Numbered from the stretch's first letter, positions 12,910 to 27,145 are shown. The stretch: DNA of 64,000 nucleotides from Dirofilaria immitis (GCA_024305405.1 JAKNDB010000068.1:3224501-3288500), one strand, 5' to 3'. Notes: generated by a model from the letters alone, not told the origin. A program made the numbers and translations.

Positions 12910-15900
12910 TACAAATATTAGTGGATCAAATGCTAATGAATTACTGCAAGAGAAAAGCATTTATGTATCAATTCCCAGAAAATCTTTACTCGATAAAAGG
13001 AGACATGAAATTTTCCAAGTACTTTTATGTTTCTATTTATAGATGTTGATAACGTAAGTTTAAAGAGTATAATTGAATGCTTGAAATATCTTACATTTGA
13101 TAGTGATCAAAGAACAAGGCTTATCATCAGTGGAATTATAGGCTATGTAATGATAGTAAATTTCTAATTTTATTAATTTCTTAAAATTCTTTTAGATTTT
13201 TAGTCTAGATAGAAATGATGTGGCACATATTACTTTAACATTGACAATTGCTGTTATATGAATCGGCTTCCGATTAGTAATTGTTACAATCAACCGGCAT
13301 TAAATTCAACATTAAATTAATTACAATGGTATATGAAGATGTGATTTACATAACTTTGATGAAGCAAATACTTAGTTTTCGTCTTATTTCAGGAATTAAT
13401 TTTCAGTTATTCTACATTTTTCAGCAAAGAAATCAAGAACTCTCGACAAGAAATCGATGGCTTCCAACAGGAACATCCTCGTTCACCGTCTTTTGTGATA
13501 ATGATGACCAAGAAGCTGGTAGTTCGAAAGATTTCAAGGTTTCATTATTTTCTATTTTATTTGATAATTACACGGTATTAAAATCCGGAGTAATCTACAT
13601 AATTCCTCTTTAACTGCGAAAGAAAAAAGTTTTCAGTGTTTCAAATTGTAAATTGCGTTCTATAGAATATAAAATAAAAATAATGTTGCATTTCGAGTAT
13701 TCCTAGCAAAATATGAATAGATAGATAAAATGTTGTTAAAATAATGTCGTGAAACTCAATTTACGTTTGAAATTAAAAGGAAAATATATTTTGTATTCAA
13801 TAATAATAAATAAGTTTTTCATAATTTTCTTTACCTTTTCAAAAATATTTCTTCAACTGCAAATAATAAATGCGAAGAAAGAATGAAATAATTATAATTA
13901 AAAACGTTTCGAAGGAGATATTTAAAAAAATTACGATTAATGTAATCAGATGAAAGCACTGACATAAAAATTTAAATAAATAATGCAAATGATGAAATGA
14001 AATTCATGAAAACTAATATGCCTAAAAGTTGGATATTAGCTGAAATTCTGTTAAAGCGCACTTAAATTTTTTAAAATACAACATAATAAAATGCATCGAA
14101 TATTTTTTCAGTATATTTAGTATAATAATATTCTTTAATGTTTTAAACTTGTTTATTTTAACTGTAGCAACTGAAGGTTTTCTCAGCGCTATACTTTTCA
14201 GTGTGGGTATTGAATATTCATTTCATAATTCTTGAATTTGGCTTACAAAAATATTGAAATATTAAGCAGAATTCAACATTTTGAGAAGTTTAATAAATTA
14301 GTTTGGAAAAAGTAGAATGATTCGGAATGATTTATTTGAGTCTTTTATTTCGTAGAATGAATTATGATCAGTTGTTAAAAGCATTTGTCTTTATCATAAA
14401 ATTATAAAGAGGATCTTTGCTAAAGAAATGTAGTGGTTAATATCAATTTAAAATTTTTTTCTACAGCTTTTTAAAATGATTTTGTTATCCTAATTATTAA
14501 TGCATCGTGTATAATCACTGTTGTTTATTCGATTAAAAATAACGTATATGTGTTTGCAGGAGAATCGAGAACAAGAAGGAAATAAGGAAGATGGAAAATT
14601 TTCGATGCAAAATTTGCAAGTACCGAAAAAAATTAGACGTCCTCTTGCAACTTTGTCACCGAATTATGAAGGTTCAGATTCGGAGAATAGTAGACGCTCT
14701 CTTTCAAATTTATTATCGAGTCGTGGAGAATCAAATTCGGGAATAGCATATTATCTGATACTGATTTCGGAATTAATGAGGTCTGTCCATCAGATTATAT
14801 TTTCTGTTACCAAAAGGAAATTTTCTAGTCCAAAACTATTCTTAAAGTAAATGCTAAAATCTAAGAATAACTTGCGAATTGTTTTCGAGGAAGCTGCGAA
14901 TATTATTATGGTTGTCGAGATATTTATAGCGTTATTCGCTGTTTTTAAAAGTTAATGAAATTGTTTCACAGATCCTGAGATAGTTAACTGTACCAGAACC
15001 AATGTTATTTGAAATCATAAATATGTTATAAATGTACCAGAACCAATGCTATTTGAAATCATAAATATGTTATAAATTGATTAAGAATTGCAGGAATAGT
15101 GATAGGATATTAACCGTAACGACGTAATGATGCGAAGCATAGCATTCAATATAATTAATTTGCAACCGTAAGAATAAAAGTAACTTTTAAATGCTTTAGT
15201 AGTTAAATACTCATTTTCATTTTCTTTTTCAGGATGAAAATGATCATTATTCAAAGGATAGCATTGCTTCTTCAGCTGATAATAGGAACATTTTTGATAT
15301 TTATGTTAACCAGTCTCATTCTGATGATGAAGTGGCACCTAATGTTGATTCAGTTTATGATGATATTCAAGAAATGTCCAGGATTGTTCCAAATACATCG
15401 AGTCAAGCAATGGCTACAACTACAAGTAGCAGTATAATATATACTATAGTGAGTACCATTTTTAGTAAAACTGTGTTGGTTGACATGGATGTTAAGATTT
15501 ATGAGAAATAAAATGATAAATGATTTTTTTAGTAGTAGAAATAAGAGGAATTAGTTTATTAATGAAATTTCAATGGGAGATTTTTTTCCTCATATTGGTA
15601 AATTGGATTCATTTATTTTAATAGTTTCGTTCATTTTTAATATGTACGTACTGAGAAGATTATAATGGTATAGATTAATATGTGTTATGTTTGAGATGAA
15701 TGCATTGTAGTTTATTTTATTTCCAAATCAAAGCAAAATTACTCTTTCAGGCAAAGGGAGAAAAAAAGTTTGGGTAGGTAAGAATTCATGGAGTAAGAGA
15801 TAAGAAATCTTTTCATTTGTAAAATTGGTGACATGTTTAATTTCAGGAGGAGCATCAGGATCGAGTCCGAATGGATCCAGTATATGATACCGATATTTAT

Positions 15901-17724
15901 GCTTATATGAGATATAGGGAGTTAAAACTTTATCCTTTTGGTGATTTTTTAGAATTTCAAGAAGAAATATGCGGTGAAATAAGATATCTTCTCGTCGAAT
16001 GGATTTGTGATTCAGCTTGGGAATTCAATTTAAGCACGGTATGTTACAATACTTGTGTTTATTTTCCAATTTTGTCAGATCAAATTTTATCATAGATTCA
16101 AAATATTTATTGCTTTCTTTCTTTTTTTCTTCCTAAATGTCGGTCCACACCAGCACAAAAGTTCAGCTGTTCGTTAGGGAACATCCTGAATGAATAATAA
16201 TATTCAGAAATGAAAATAATTTCAACATAAATCAAAATGGTTTTAGCATAAATAATTTGAATTCATAATTTATATTTTTCTTATGCATATTCTTAACTAA
16301 TAAATAAAAATAGTTTAATTTGATTTCAGGAATCTCTACATATGGCAGTTTCAATTGTTGATCGAGTCTTGAATGTGATTCAGTGTCCACGTCAGAGCTT
16401 ACAACTACTTGGTGCTGTAGCTCTGCTACTTGCATCAAAATTTGAAGAAATTTATCCGCCATCAATGAAAGAATTCGCAAGAATAACTGCTTATACTTTT
16501 CATGAAACAGAAGTACGCTTTACGAATATATTGTTTCAAATATCAATAGACTGTTTCATATCTGCTTATTAGTCATTATTTCATGATAATCTAACTCTGG
16601 TAAATAAATACATGGAAGGATATAGTTTTACCTTATCCTGTCATTTTTCTTATTTTATCAGTTTTTCATTTAATTCATTAAATTATCAAAAGTTTTAAAA
16701 CATAAATTTTATCGGGGAACTACATTCAGGTCCTTGTGGCATTATACATTTTTTCTGCTTGCTTATATGTGTATTTATGTCCAGATCTCTCTGCTTGTAC
16801 GTATCAAATAAGCTCGTTTTTTTCGAAATACTTCAATAAATAAAGCCAAGAATACATTAATCGATTCAAAAAGTACCATTTCAGATCATAAGAATGGAAC
16901 GAATAGTTTTCGCAAGACTGGAATATCAACTATTAGCACCTACTTCTTGGTGGTTTGCTTCGCGATTGATACGTATGGCTCGTGTTCCGAGAATAATTTA
17001 TTATATGATGAGGTACTTGTTGGAACTTGCTCTTCTTGATCATACATTTTTGGATTTTCGACCAAGCGTTATTGGAGCAGCATCATTCTTTCTCAGTAAT
17101 GTAATCTTCAAATCCGATTATCTGCTTTGGATTACGGAAACAGGTTGATTTTGTAGATCTCGTGAACTCATTATTGGATTACTCATTCTATAAATCTTAA
17201 TTTTTGAAGATATAAAATAAAGTAGACGCCTATAATAAGAACAAAAGAAATGCTCACTGCTTCTTTTCTTTCATTCGAATCAGTGCTTTGAAATTCTTTA
17301 TTTTTAAAATTCCTGTAAAATGGTTATCAATTTTGTTGTTGTATGTTTTGGTCTAATGATAAAAGAATTGTAGAGGAGGAATAAAAGTGAGAAAGGATTG
17401 AAACTCAATATAATTATGTTCAAACATCAATATTATATTTAACTATTATGTGTAAATATCACTCTTTCTAGGTTTGTAATATCAGATATCAGATCTCTAA
17501 AATTTGACATAAGTTGTCTAAATTTCTTTATGCGATCATCTTATTTTATAGACATTGGTCTTGATGAGCTTCGTTTACCCGCCCGAAAAATGCTTGAACT
17601 CTTCCATGAAGTTCCGAACAAAAATTATTGCAGTGTTTTTGAGAAATATGCAGCGGAGAAGTACGAGCAGGTTTCTTGTTTAATACTCCCGGATAGTTTT
17701 TCCGAATTAGATATCACTCATTAA
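12839..17724 (+). CDS. cya-1: A-type cyclin
   Basis: Mitotic/S-phase cyclin that binds and activates a CDK. Exons: 12839-13018, 13425-13538, 14560-14780, 15233-15448, 15847-16038, 16330-16512, 16885-17143, 17552-17724; about 512 residues. The N-terminal half is hydrophilic with RxxL degron candidates (RRPLATLSPN, RRSLSNLL, RKSLLDKR) suitable for APC/C recognition. The first cyclin box, about residues 285-410, carries IRYLLVEWICDS, SLHMAVSIVDRVL, LQLLGAVALLLASKFEEIYP and IIRMERIVF. A second cyclin fold follows, with FRPSVIGAASFFLS. The tail (FEKYAAEKYEQVSCLILPDS) aligns with the cyclin A C-terminus rather than that of B or E. In exon 3 the frame changes at the GGG run 14739-14741. One more G gives GNSILSDTDFGINE and the phase-0 junction the next exon needs. 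The start at 12839 is the first ATG of the open frame after an in-frame stop. Confidence 0.9.
14989..15076. repeat. 44-bp tandem duplication in cyclin intron 3
   Basis: Two adjacent 44-base units (14989-15032, 15033-15076) starting tgtaccagaaccaatg and ending atatgttataaa, differing at one visible base. A recent small duplication within an intron. Confidence 0.9.
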
Positions 17725-19573
17725 TAGGTTGTTTTTTTTTTTTTTCAATTGTAAGCGCTTGCTACTGTCTTGCTGTTATGGAAAAATTTTATAGTGGTCA
17801 TTAAATTCAAATTTAGAAGATAAAATGAATGTATAATGTTACGCTAATAATAATTGATTAAGAATTTCTTTTCTGGAAAAATTATTCTAATCCTTCTTAT
17901 TACTTTATCCAGTTTCCTGAAAAAATGATTATAAGACTGTCCTAACAGCAAGATATTGAAAATCGATTGGTATTTTATAGACATCAAGGTGATAAAACAA
18001 TTTCTTAACAGTTTAATCGAAAGGCTATTTAACATTCCCTTTATCATTTCTTATTATTTGCTTTTTCTTCTCTTTGTGTAAATTTTTTTATCATCAAGGA
18101 TCTAGGCATTAATTCTACTATTTTAGTTGAAACTACCATATAATCGAAACGAAACGCGAATATTTTTTGCTTGTTAACATCTGCTTAGATCCTTCAATAT
18201 CATATTTTCAGACTTTCTTTAATGATAACTATAATTTAGACTATTGAAATTTTGACACAAATGAATGCATGCTTAGAAAATAAATTTAAACAGAGCATGC
18301 TTAGGATAATCTATGCTTAAATCCAAAAATTCACATTTTATGAAAATTTCTAAAATATGCTCACTATCGCTACGATAACGAATATTTTTGAAATACCTCT
18401 AACTTCGATTAATCGGTTGCTTTTTTTTACAGAAAATTTGAAATTCCAGTGAAATTAAAAATAAAATTAACAGTGTTTTATTTCTTTTTCTCACAGTGAC
18501 TGAATTATGATGTCCGCATTTTGTTACAAATACATGATTTAGTAAATGGAAGTTGGCATGACCCCATAACTGTTGACAACTTTGCGCAAACTTTCCCGAC
18601 GCTAAAACTTCGCAGATTTGTCTTTTCTTTCCGCATGTTTGCACTACTAGCACTCATTACTTTTCATTTACCAATTCAATTAGCTGCATGCCTGTGATAA
18701 TTAGGTAGGTTTTTTCAATTTTGAGGAATGAGTGCAAATAGCATGATGGAACCTGCAACTAACATCCGAACTATTTTTCTGATAAGAGAGAATAGATTAT
18801 CTGTGAATTTTATGTCGAATTTTATCTAATTTAATCCAAATTAGCTCGAAAAATGTTTTATAACAGTACCAAAAACTAGGCAAATGTCACAGATATGGGG
18901 TAAAATCATTTCAACGTCCAATAATTTTTTTGCAATGTGTTTTTATTGTCGTAAAATGTCATGACATGTATTTACTTTTAAAAGAATTTTGAAAATACTT
19001 ATAACTTTTTAATTTCTTCATACAATTTTGATGCAATCATGTTTATATTAGATAAATCATATATCACGTTGTTAGCGACATTATGTTTTGCAACTTGAAA
19101 AAATAATATCTACAGTAAATTATTTTTAATAAACAAAGCTAAAGTAGCAGGAAAGTCAATTTTAGCAATATATCACATTTAATGACTTAATAAAATTTTT
19201 TGTTCTAATTCTCAATCACTTGGGTTATCCAACTATACAGCCAGAAAAACGAGATTTTCAATTCAAAAAATATTTAATTTGTGCTAGCATTGATCTTTAC
19301 GAAATTCTAGAAATCGAGCATTACCTTTTAATTTATCGATTACTTAGATTTGCATAGCCAATTATGACTCGGTGAATAAAATATTAACATCGGTCACCAC
19401 CAGAAGTGGGATCTGTGGCTTAATTTGACTTAATACGGTAGAACTCAATATATATATATATATATTATATGCAAGTATTTCTGAAAACTGCAACTTTTGC
19501 AGATAATATCCATATTATTTCAAGCATAGCAATAATCCCACAACAATAGTTTACTGACATAAGATAATCAAAG
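17725..19573. other. Intergenic region between convergent cyclin A and SH3 genes
   Basis: Holds the 3' ends of two converging genes. It contains a (TA)n run at about 19450-19465. An open frame at 18399-18653 on the minus strand has no motif and no splice-compatible partner. I see nothing else. Confidence 0.5.
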
Positions 19574-22500
19574 TCATAGAATAGCTGACCTTGGGAACAA
19601 TCCTATCGGGAAAGATTTCGTATTACTCATGTTCAGTAACAGTTTTCCTTTCAACCAACTATCATTAACCTGCAAATAAAACAAGAGAAGTTTGTATAAA
19701 TGTACTGAAAACTAAAATTTAAATATAGAAAATAAAAAAATATGCTCGTTCACACTTGACCAGAACTGAAAGTTAAATCCAGGACAAATTTATGCAGCTT
19801 AATTGTACTGCAACACTTCCTGTAAACTGCTTAAAACCAGAATAGTTGTTATCAAAGAACAAAATCATCACTGCAAATATTATTCCTCTAAATTCGATTC
19901 CCCAGTAATATTTAGATCCCAACAATATTTCAGATCCCATTTACTAGCGAGATTTGAGATGGGAGTAATACAAATCCTAATTTAGAGAAAATAAAGTGAA
20001 GAAATTTTTGGATTAATGAATACACCTCTTCAATCACTTCAATTTTATCTCCTTTCGAGAAGCACAAATAGTCTTTTGCTACATTATAATAATCTTTTGT
20101 TGCAGTGACAATGGCACCAGTAGCATTTAATTGTTTTTCAGCGTCACCGCTTTTGCTGTAGTTTTCAATATAAGTGCGTGGAACCAAGCCAATTTTTCCA
20201 TCCAGTTTACCTCTCATCCAATCTTCGTTTACCCATTCTAGTACTTCTATCCGATCACCTATAAATTATAGTATGATTAAATTCAAAATACAGTCTTTTT
20301 ATTTGTAAGAATTTTATATTTTAAAAGTTTCAAAAGATAATACTACCACTTTTGTGAAAGATTCATCAGAACACTATGAATATGGAATGAAGTTATTATT
20401 CTTTAAAAGAATGTCTATTGTCAGTCTCTACGATAAATTATTGAGAGATCTTTATGACAATCGACTGCTGCAATAACAAACAGAATTAGATTTCTATGAA
20501 AAACTAAGATACTTCATGTAAATCCACTCACCTGCCCTGAAGATTAGATCGTCCTCAACGGCACTGTTATAATCATATAAGGCATTGACATATTCTGTTG
20601 ACATATGAGAACCCATCGGTTCTGAAGTAAGTGTTACTGGAGCGGTAATTTCTCGAACATAATTAGCAGGAAAAATACCTTGGCGTATACCGATCGTACC
20701 ACGTAGCCAGTCATTATTAACTCTTTCGATAACATAAATTGTATCATTTGTTCGGAACTAAAATTTATGAATGAAACATGTTCATTCATATGGCAGTCAA
20801 AATTAGGTTAAAATCTAATTATCGAAGTTAGAACTAAACTTAAAAACGTGAAAGCAGAATTCTAATAAATAAAGCTTACCGTGAGATCTCCTGATACGCT
20901 ACTATCAAAATCGAATAGTGCAAGCGCATAAAATGGCCTGAAAATTTTTACAAATTACCAATGAGATGAATAGAGGCAGTCTCAAGTCTAATTTTTTCAA
21001 TGTTTATGTTCGTCAGAAACTAAGCATTCAACAATTTTTAGCTGAAAAATATCAAACTCAGTCATTTGATATCTGAAGCTGACATAAGTTGAACGAAGCA
21101 AATAGTAATCCAATATTATTCGTCAACGTTAAACAAAATTACTCACTGTACAAATTGAAAAGAGCGAAATAATTTAGATACAAGCTTTGCTATTTTAATT
21201 TTTGCAAAAATATGGTTAATAAATGGATAAATTCCTTGATTTGTAGATTAATAACGAAAATGGAGGGTGAGAAAGAGAGAGGGGAAAGGGAGACAGAAAA
21301 AAACAGCTCACATTTGGGGAATCGGCAATACTGTAGGAAGAGGAATTTTACATCAATATACAAAAGTGGTATAATTCCCTTTCGTCCAGTTCGTTTATTG
21401 AACGCGTAGACCCATTGATCATCCACCTGATATTAACTTAAAAGGTTTTTTTAGGGAAAGAATTATTCAAAAATACGAATATTGGAAAAGATTAATTGCT
21501 GAAATTTTCTTCAGTTTTCAATAAGTAGGGATAAACCTTCTTTTCCAGAATAATCATATCAAATGGTTCTGCAGAAAGTTCATCAAAATGTGATGCGTGG
21601 AACTGAAATTTCGCATGACCATGCGGTTGCTCTTCCTGATTCATATTCGTAGATGCATTCGTTTCTGGAATTACTTTATAATGCAATTTCAACAGTACTA
21701 GTTTACTTCAACTAGAATTTCGTGAATTACAGAATTTAGGAATCTATATAAAATTTCGAAAGAAAAAATATGAATCTCCAAGAATTGTAAAATAAAGGTT
21801 GAAAAAAATCTTATCTGATTCTGTTATTAATTCAGTGTTATTAGTCTGACTGTTACAATCATCAGTATTCTACCTTTGAAACTATTAATTTGTTACTGAA
21901 AGTTTAGAACTTCAAATATGAAATTACCCGGAGCGAAATTAGGCTGGAAAATATTTTGTGAAACTAGCTGGTTAGGCATAGTTACAAAATTACCAGCCGC
22001 TTTATAATCACAGTTAGATTCATAATCTCGTGACGGTGGAAGAGACGGATATATCGATGTTGGAACCTTTTTCGCATCTAATTTGGAAGTGACATTATGA
22101 TTGACAAATGTTCTAACTGGTATACTGTCTAAATTTGCAAGATTTTTTCTGCTGTTGCTCATCATAGGCCTGAGCAATATGATGTGCTGTTTTCAAAGTC
22201 CTTTCATCTCGCAAAGCATTCAGGGTAGCTTTACGTGCCTATAAAATATATCACAATTTAAGCTAGTTTGACTTTGCCCTATTTAATTTGTTTGGATTAA
22301 TAAAACATCAAAGTCTGAGTAATAGAACATCAAATCACTCATTTACTACATAAGTACTACTGATAAATTCATCAGGGAACTGCTGCTAAAGAAATTACAG
22401 AAAATCTGAATACAAAAGCAATTTCATATATAAAAAAATTTTTATTCTGATAAGCCTTGGAAATAATACTTAACGATTGGGATTTCAAAACTAATTTTTT

Positions 22501-25500
22501 TCTGATTATTTTTGAAAATTTCTCAAACCCTTAAAAATTTTGCTTTAAATTCCTTTAAAAACTGAAAATTCTTTTTTTTTAAGCCATCCAATCAAATGAA
22601 CGATAATAATACATAGAAAATAATTCATCGTTTTATGTAATGGATCATTTTTATCAAATTATAAATTCCATATGCTTACATATTTATTTAATTACTAAAA
22701 TTTATCTTACGCTTATCTTTGCTTTTAATAATAATTTTATTAAATACTTGCCCTTTCGTTTTTGGCAAGAAATGAAACTGCTGATCGAACAGTCTCATTT
22801 TTGCTTACGGCAATTAATTTTTGTTGCACGTCTGGTTTTTTCACGACATCAAAAACAGCTTTTGTTGTACTGAATGCTGCATTAAATTTACCAGCACCAG
22901 GAGTTCCTGCAAATTTCATTTATTATTAATTATATCATAAGAATAAATGAACAATATTAAAAGCGCATAAATGTTAAAATCCAATGTTATAATATTAAAG
23001 CACAAAATAGAATTTCATAAGAACAATAATAATTCGTCTTTTGAAATGAAAGAACTAAATGGAATAATTAGTACAGAACAGCCCGATTAGCTTATAATAT
23101 CAATGAATTCATATATGCATTGTAGAAATATTGATTCATTTGATAACCTTCAAAAATATCTACATTTTCTTTCCTCCCATTCTTTCGTAAAGAAAAAATG
23201 TCCAATATTAATTATTCCTTTGGATTTGTACATTATACTTTACATGCTGTTGCTAATTTAATAAGAAGGAATTCTTCAAAAACAATAAATAAAAAATCTT
23301 TGCACACAAAAATAAAACAACGCAATTAGATTTATTTGGCGCTCCTTAAAAGATTTTCATTCATTGAATTCTTTTTTGATGATGAAAACGGGAACTTTGC
23401 ATTTCGAAAAAAAAGCAAACCTATTCTTACAATTTCAAAATGTTCAACTTCATAACTGAAATATCCTTCTTTCATTATTTACGGTATTGATCAAAGTAAT
23501 CATGTTTTGAAAAACTTGTTTAAACTTCAAACTAAAATCACCTAATCAGATCATAGCTCTCATTTATACCTTTCTTAAAACTCTAATTATATTAAGAGAA
23601 CATCAGAGAAATATCAAAGACATTATAAATACCTTAAAGTTATGACAATTAATGTAATTGCATTCATAAATTTCACCTTGTATATTAAAAACTCATTGAA
23701 AATCGTTTAATATTTTTCTCCAATTACAATTCTATTTTTCGTATAATTAATTTGCCTGTAAAAGTAATAATAAGCATTTTTCGAAATAAAATCTATCATT
23801 TCCCTAACCTTCCATTCTTTCATAATATCTCTAGGCTATCAAACAATAAAAAATTATCGACGAATGAAGGAAAGGAATTTGAAAATTTTGACTATGCATG
23901 AAAAATTTCAGCACTTTCTCATAAAACATGTAATCAAAAATAATTTCAAAAAAAAGGAAAGAACTGCAACATATACCAAAAAGAACAATTCCAGAAGAAT
24001 CACTCATGCATCAGATTATCATCAAGTACCGAAGGCATTTTCGGTGAACGCAAAAACGGATTGCCATCTGATCCAGCATCTTCTGGTAATTTGGTTCTTA
24101 TCCCAGATGCCGATTCATTTTGAACATCGAAAAGAAGAGGATCTAAGTATGGTTCATTCATTGCTTTCGGTTCAATGATTTCTCCGAAAGTAGGTACTTC
24201 TGCTTGCAGAAGACTTATTTCTTCTTCGTTCTCTTCTTCAAAGAAAAATTTCTCAGAAGTACTATTGGAAAATTCTGGATCAATAGTCTTTAATTGTTCA
24301 GGATCATGCACAATTGTTGTTGCGCCATTCGTCATTGCCTTCTGTTCATCTTCTTCTACGGATGCCATCATTGGAGCTTGTTGCTGACGGGAACGTTCTG
24401 CAGCCGCGGCAGCAATCTTTTTAAAATACGTTGTTTATGGAGATTGAATAAGGAAATAGATGGATGGGTACGCAGAACGAAATCTTTCAGTGACATAACA
24501 GTGTTTCGATATAACAAAGCCAAGCCTTCACGCGCTTTCTCATATGAAGGTTCTGGTTCACCAGATATATCTGTTCGTACGTAAGTATGTGGGTCAGGAA
24601 ATGGCGGTAACCAATCCGGAATATGTGCTGGACGTGGGCGTGAGCTACCAACACGAAGTTGTTGTTGAGTATGCGGTAAATGTTGTGCACGTGGAGGTGC
24701 TATCACCAAGGAACCTTTAGAAGTTGCTTCTTTCAGAAATGCTGGTAAATCGGAAACTGCAGTACCTAAATCTACTAATGCTATGATTGTGTCCGATGGT
24801 GTTGAAATGGTACGACCGGCATGCTCCGTCATTTGACGTGTAGTGATGGCCAATTCATTGATATATGAATTAATCATATGGGTAAGTAGCTCGAGGACAT
24901 CGGCTTCAATTGTTTCAAAACCAGCTTGCTTACAGATGGCAGCAATCGCTTGACGTAATACACGTCGATGAACATAATCAGCTACTGTCGGTGAATAATT
25001 TGTTGATGGCAAAGAATGCATTACTATGGCTGCAAATTGCTTCATCATTGTTAAGATGTGAAAAAATATAAACTTTTAACGCGATACTTCAATAAAGATA
25101 GTAAGCATAAAATGATATATTTTATAAAATTCGAAGCTTATTTTAACAAAAAGAAATCAGTCGGAATCCAATAAATAACACATTAATATATTAAACCGAA
25201 ATACATGAAATGCCTTTATTATACATTTTGATAATGCATTAGCATACAAAATATAAATATATTGGCAGCTTTTCAAATATTCCGAATAATTCGATTATGT
25301 GTTTCAGTAAATTTATATTAAAACTGATTCAACCACCACTATCACTTCATATTTTATCCAACCGTCACTTAGCAAAATTTAGTAATTTTTATAAGCCTAA
25401 ATTTTGGAAAATTTATATTCAAAACGCGCTAAGAATGCCAAGTTAATCTTAAAATACACAAAAAAATATTTTAGCAAAGTAGTTCATACAGAAACTATTA

Positions 25501-25765
25501 GAAATCTATCCATTCATCATCTAGTTTCTCCTTTAATACCAAAAATTGTTGAACCAGAAGTTTCAACATCCTAAATGCATGTAAGCTTCAGCGTCAGCTG
25601 CCAGCAAATGGAGTTTCAAAAGAAACCGAAATTAAAAATACCTGATTGTGAATGAAGACGAAGTGCTGCTGCTGGCGCTGAAGCTTCGCTTGCATTATCC
25701 TTGCTCTTCCAGGATGGTTTTTCAGGTAAAGGTGGCGGTGGCAAAGGTTTATTTGCTGGGAACAT
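19574..25765 (-). CDS. Adaptor protein with four SH3 domains (SH3D19-like architecture)
   Basis: Predicted cytoplasmic adaptor binding proline-rich ligands. Exons in coding order: 25642-25765, 22752-22906, 21928-22238, 21537-21664, 21352-21426, 21147-21184 (tentative), 20880-20937, 20532-20757, 20026-20258, 19574-19669; about 480 residues. The N-terminus has a poly-proline run (LPPPPLPEKP). Four SH3 domains follow, at about residues 213-264, 280-334, 349-403 and 414-480. Each shows the ALYDY-like and W...G...FP signatures: YALALFDFDS with NNDWLRG and GIFPANYV; NALYDYNS with NEDWMRG and GLVPRTYI; NDSWLKG and GLFPRSAIL. The start follows a TTTAG acceptor by four bases. Intron 2 uses a GC donor. 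Exon 3 has one A too many in the run at 22143-22148. TAF8 lies inside intron 1. The exact orthologue is not certain. Confidence 0.85.
24000..25048 (-). CDS. taf-8: Transcription initiation factor TFIID subunit 8
   Basis: TAF8, a histone-fold subunit of the general transcription factor TFIID, nuclear. Single exon, about 349 residues. The histone fold at about residues 20-95 is recognised by YVHRRVLRQAIAAICKQAGF, VLELLTHMINSYINEL and PSDTIIALVDLG. The TAF8-specific region at about 140-205 contains PDWLPPFPDPHTYVRT and SYEKAREGLAL. The acidic tail ends DGNPFLRSPKMPSVLDD, like the end of human TAF8. The frame changes at the five-T run 24418-24422 on the plus strand. One extra base joins HKQRILKK to IAAAAAERSRQQQAP and makes 350 codons. 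Without it the protein would stop at about residue 226. The whole gene sits in intron 1 of the SH3 gene, same strand. No TTTCAG acceptor is visible directly before its ATG. Confidence 0.9.
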
Positions 25766-25769
25766 CCCT

Positions 25770-25779
25770 CTAAACAAAG
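25770..25779 (-). promoter_or_regulatory. Probable spliced-leader acceptor of the SH3 gene
   Basis: On the minus strand CTTTGTTTAG is followed after four bases by the ATG of the SH3 protein. No upstream coding exon fits, so this is best read as a trans-splice acceptor. The N4BP2 stop codon is 1.45 kb upstream, so the two genes could share an operon. Confidence 0.5.
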
Positions 25780-27139
25780 GAAAAGTAATCGTTTTTTTTA
25801 TGCATAAGATAGGTATAAATAAATTCTTACAAAGTGAACTAATAAACCAGTTTGAAAAAGAACTTTACTTCTCTTATTTGTCCTAATTCTTTTCAACTCT
25901 AAAAATAGGTAATAATAGGAGTATAAAAATTGGGAAAATATCCCGAATGGCTTAATATGAGAATTTCGATTTTATTAGAATCAATTATATAAAATCTTGC
26001 TCCATTTAATACTGCATTACCAAAACATTAACTAAAAGACGTTTCCGAATAAGGTGTCATTTTATAGTGATGCAATAGTGATTCGAAATAAAGAATGATA
26101 AAAACAATCATTAAGTCAAAAACTTCTAAATGTAATAATCGATAAAATTTATACTAGTAAAGAAATCATTTATTCTTGATGATCTTGAAATAAATATAAT
26201 GCACAGAATAGTAAAACAGTTAAATCTAAAATCAGATGAGACTTTCCGTTCAATAGTTTCTTTGAATATTTTATTCAATTTAATGATATGATATTGATCC
26301 AAATCAAAATACTACTGTAATTAGTGAAAATTGGACCAACTATAATTTGTCGAATCTCTTCCAATAACAGAAACGAAAAGCAAAGATGACAAAAATGCAA
26401 ATGCATACGGTAACGTACAAATATTTGATAAAAGGCGCAACCGAGGCAGATGATTATGATATATATGTTTTGACAATTCATAAGTGAAGATAAAATATCT
26501 CATTTAGAAATATTCTTTTATATAATTCCAAACTTCAAAATCACCAACTTTCTCAGAGGCATGAAAGAATATCACTGATTTTACACAATGCACTTATATG
26601 ATTTTATAGTATGCCTGAAATATTCCTGGAGGTAATCCAATAGCAGCAACAATCTTCATAATACAATTGCTTAATACAACCAAGCAATTATCTATTACCA
26701 TCTGATAAATTGGATTCTTCAACACAATAATATTTCCAGCATGCTGCATCGACACTCAAAATTGTTTCATATATCACAATAATTAGAAAGACTTTTACAA
26801 CTGTAATTAGAGAACTGAAAATCATTTGAGGCATATAACAAAAACGATAATGTAATATACAACAATACTGTTTCGCTAATCTAATTATGGCTTGTTAAAA
26901 AGTGATGAAGTAGATTTCATCATATCAGTTTGAAATAATTAGATATCCTCTTAAATTACACTTCTATAATATGCGTTATTATAATACCGTACAATACCGG
27001 TACAACACTTCGAAAATAAGCATATCCATATATCATTTCTAGAAATCCTACCACTAATTAAAAAAATTAATCAAATGATACAATAACAGCAAAACAGCAT
27101 AAAAAAATAAAGATATTCGCAAAAATTCATATCATTAAT

Positions 27140-27145
27140 TTTATT
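27140..27145 (-). terminator. Candidate poly(A) signal of the N4BP2-like gene
   Basis: AATAAA on the minus strand about 75 bases after the N4BP2-like stop codon (TAG, 27222-27220). Confidence 0.4.

Noticed and set aside
15234..15437. Hydrophobic 67-codon frame starting MKMIIIQRIALLLQ, looking like a membrane segment
   Set aside because: It is the wrong frame of cyclin exon 4. The phase-0 frame reads DENDHYSKDSIASSAD and joins its neighbours.
24175..24584. Plus-strand open frames over TAF8
   Set aside because: Antisense shadows of the TAF8 coding frame.
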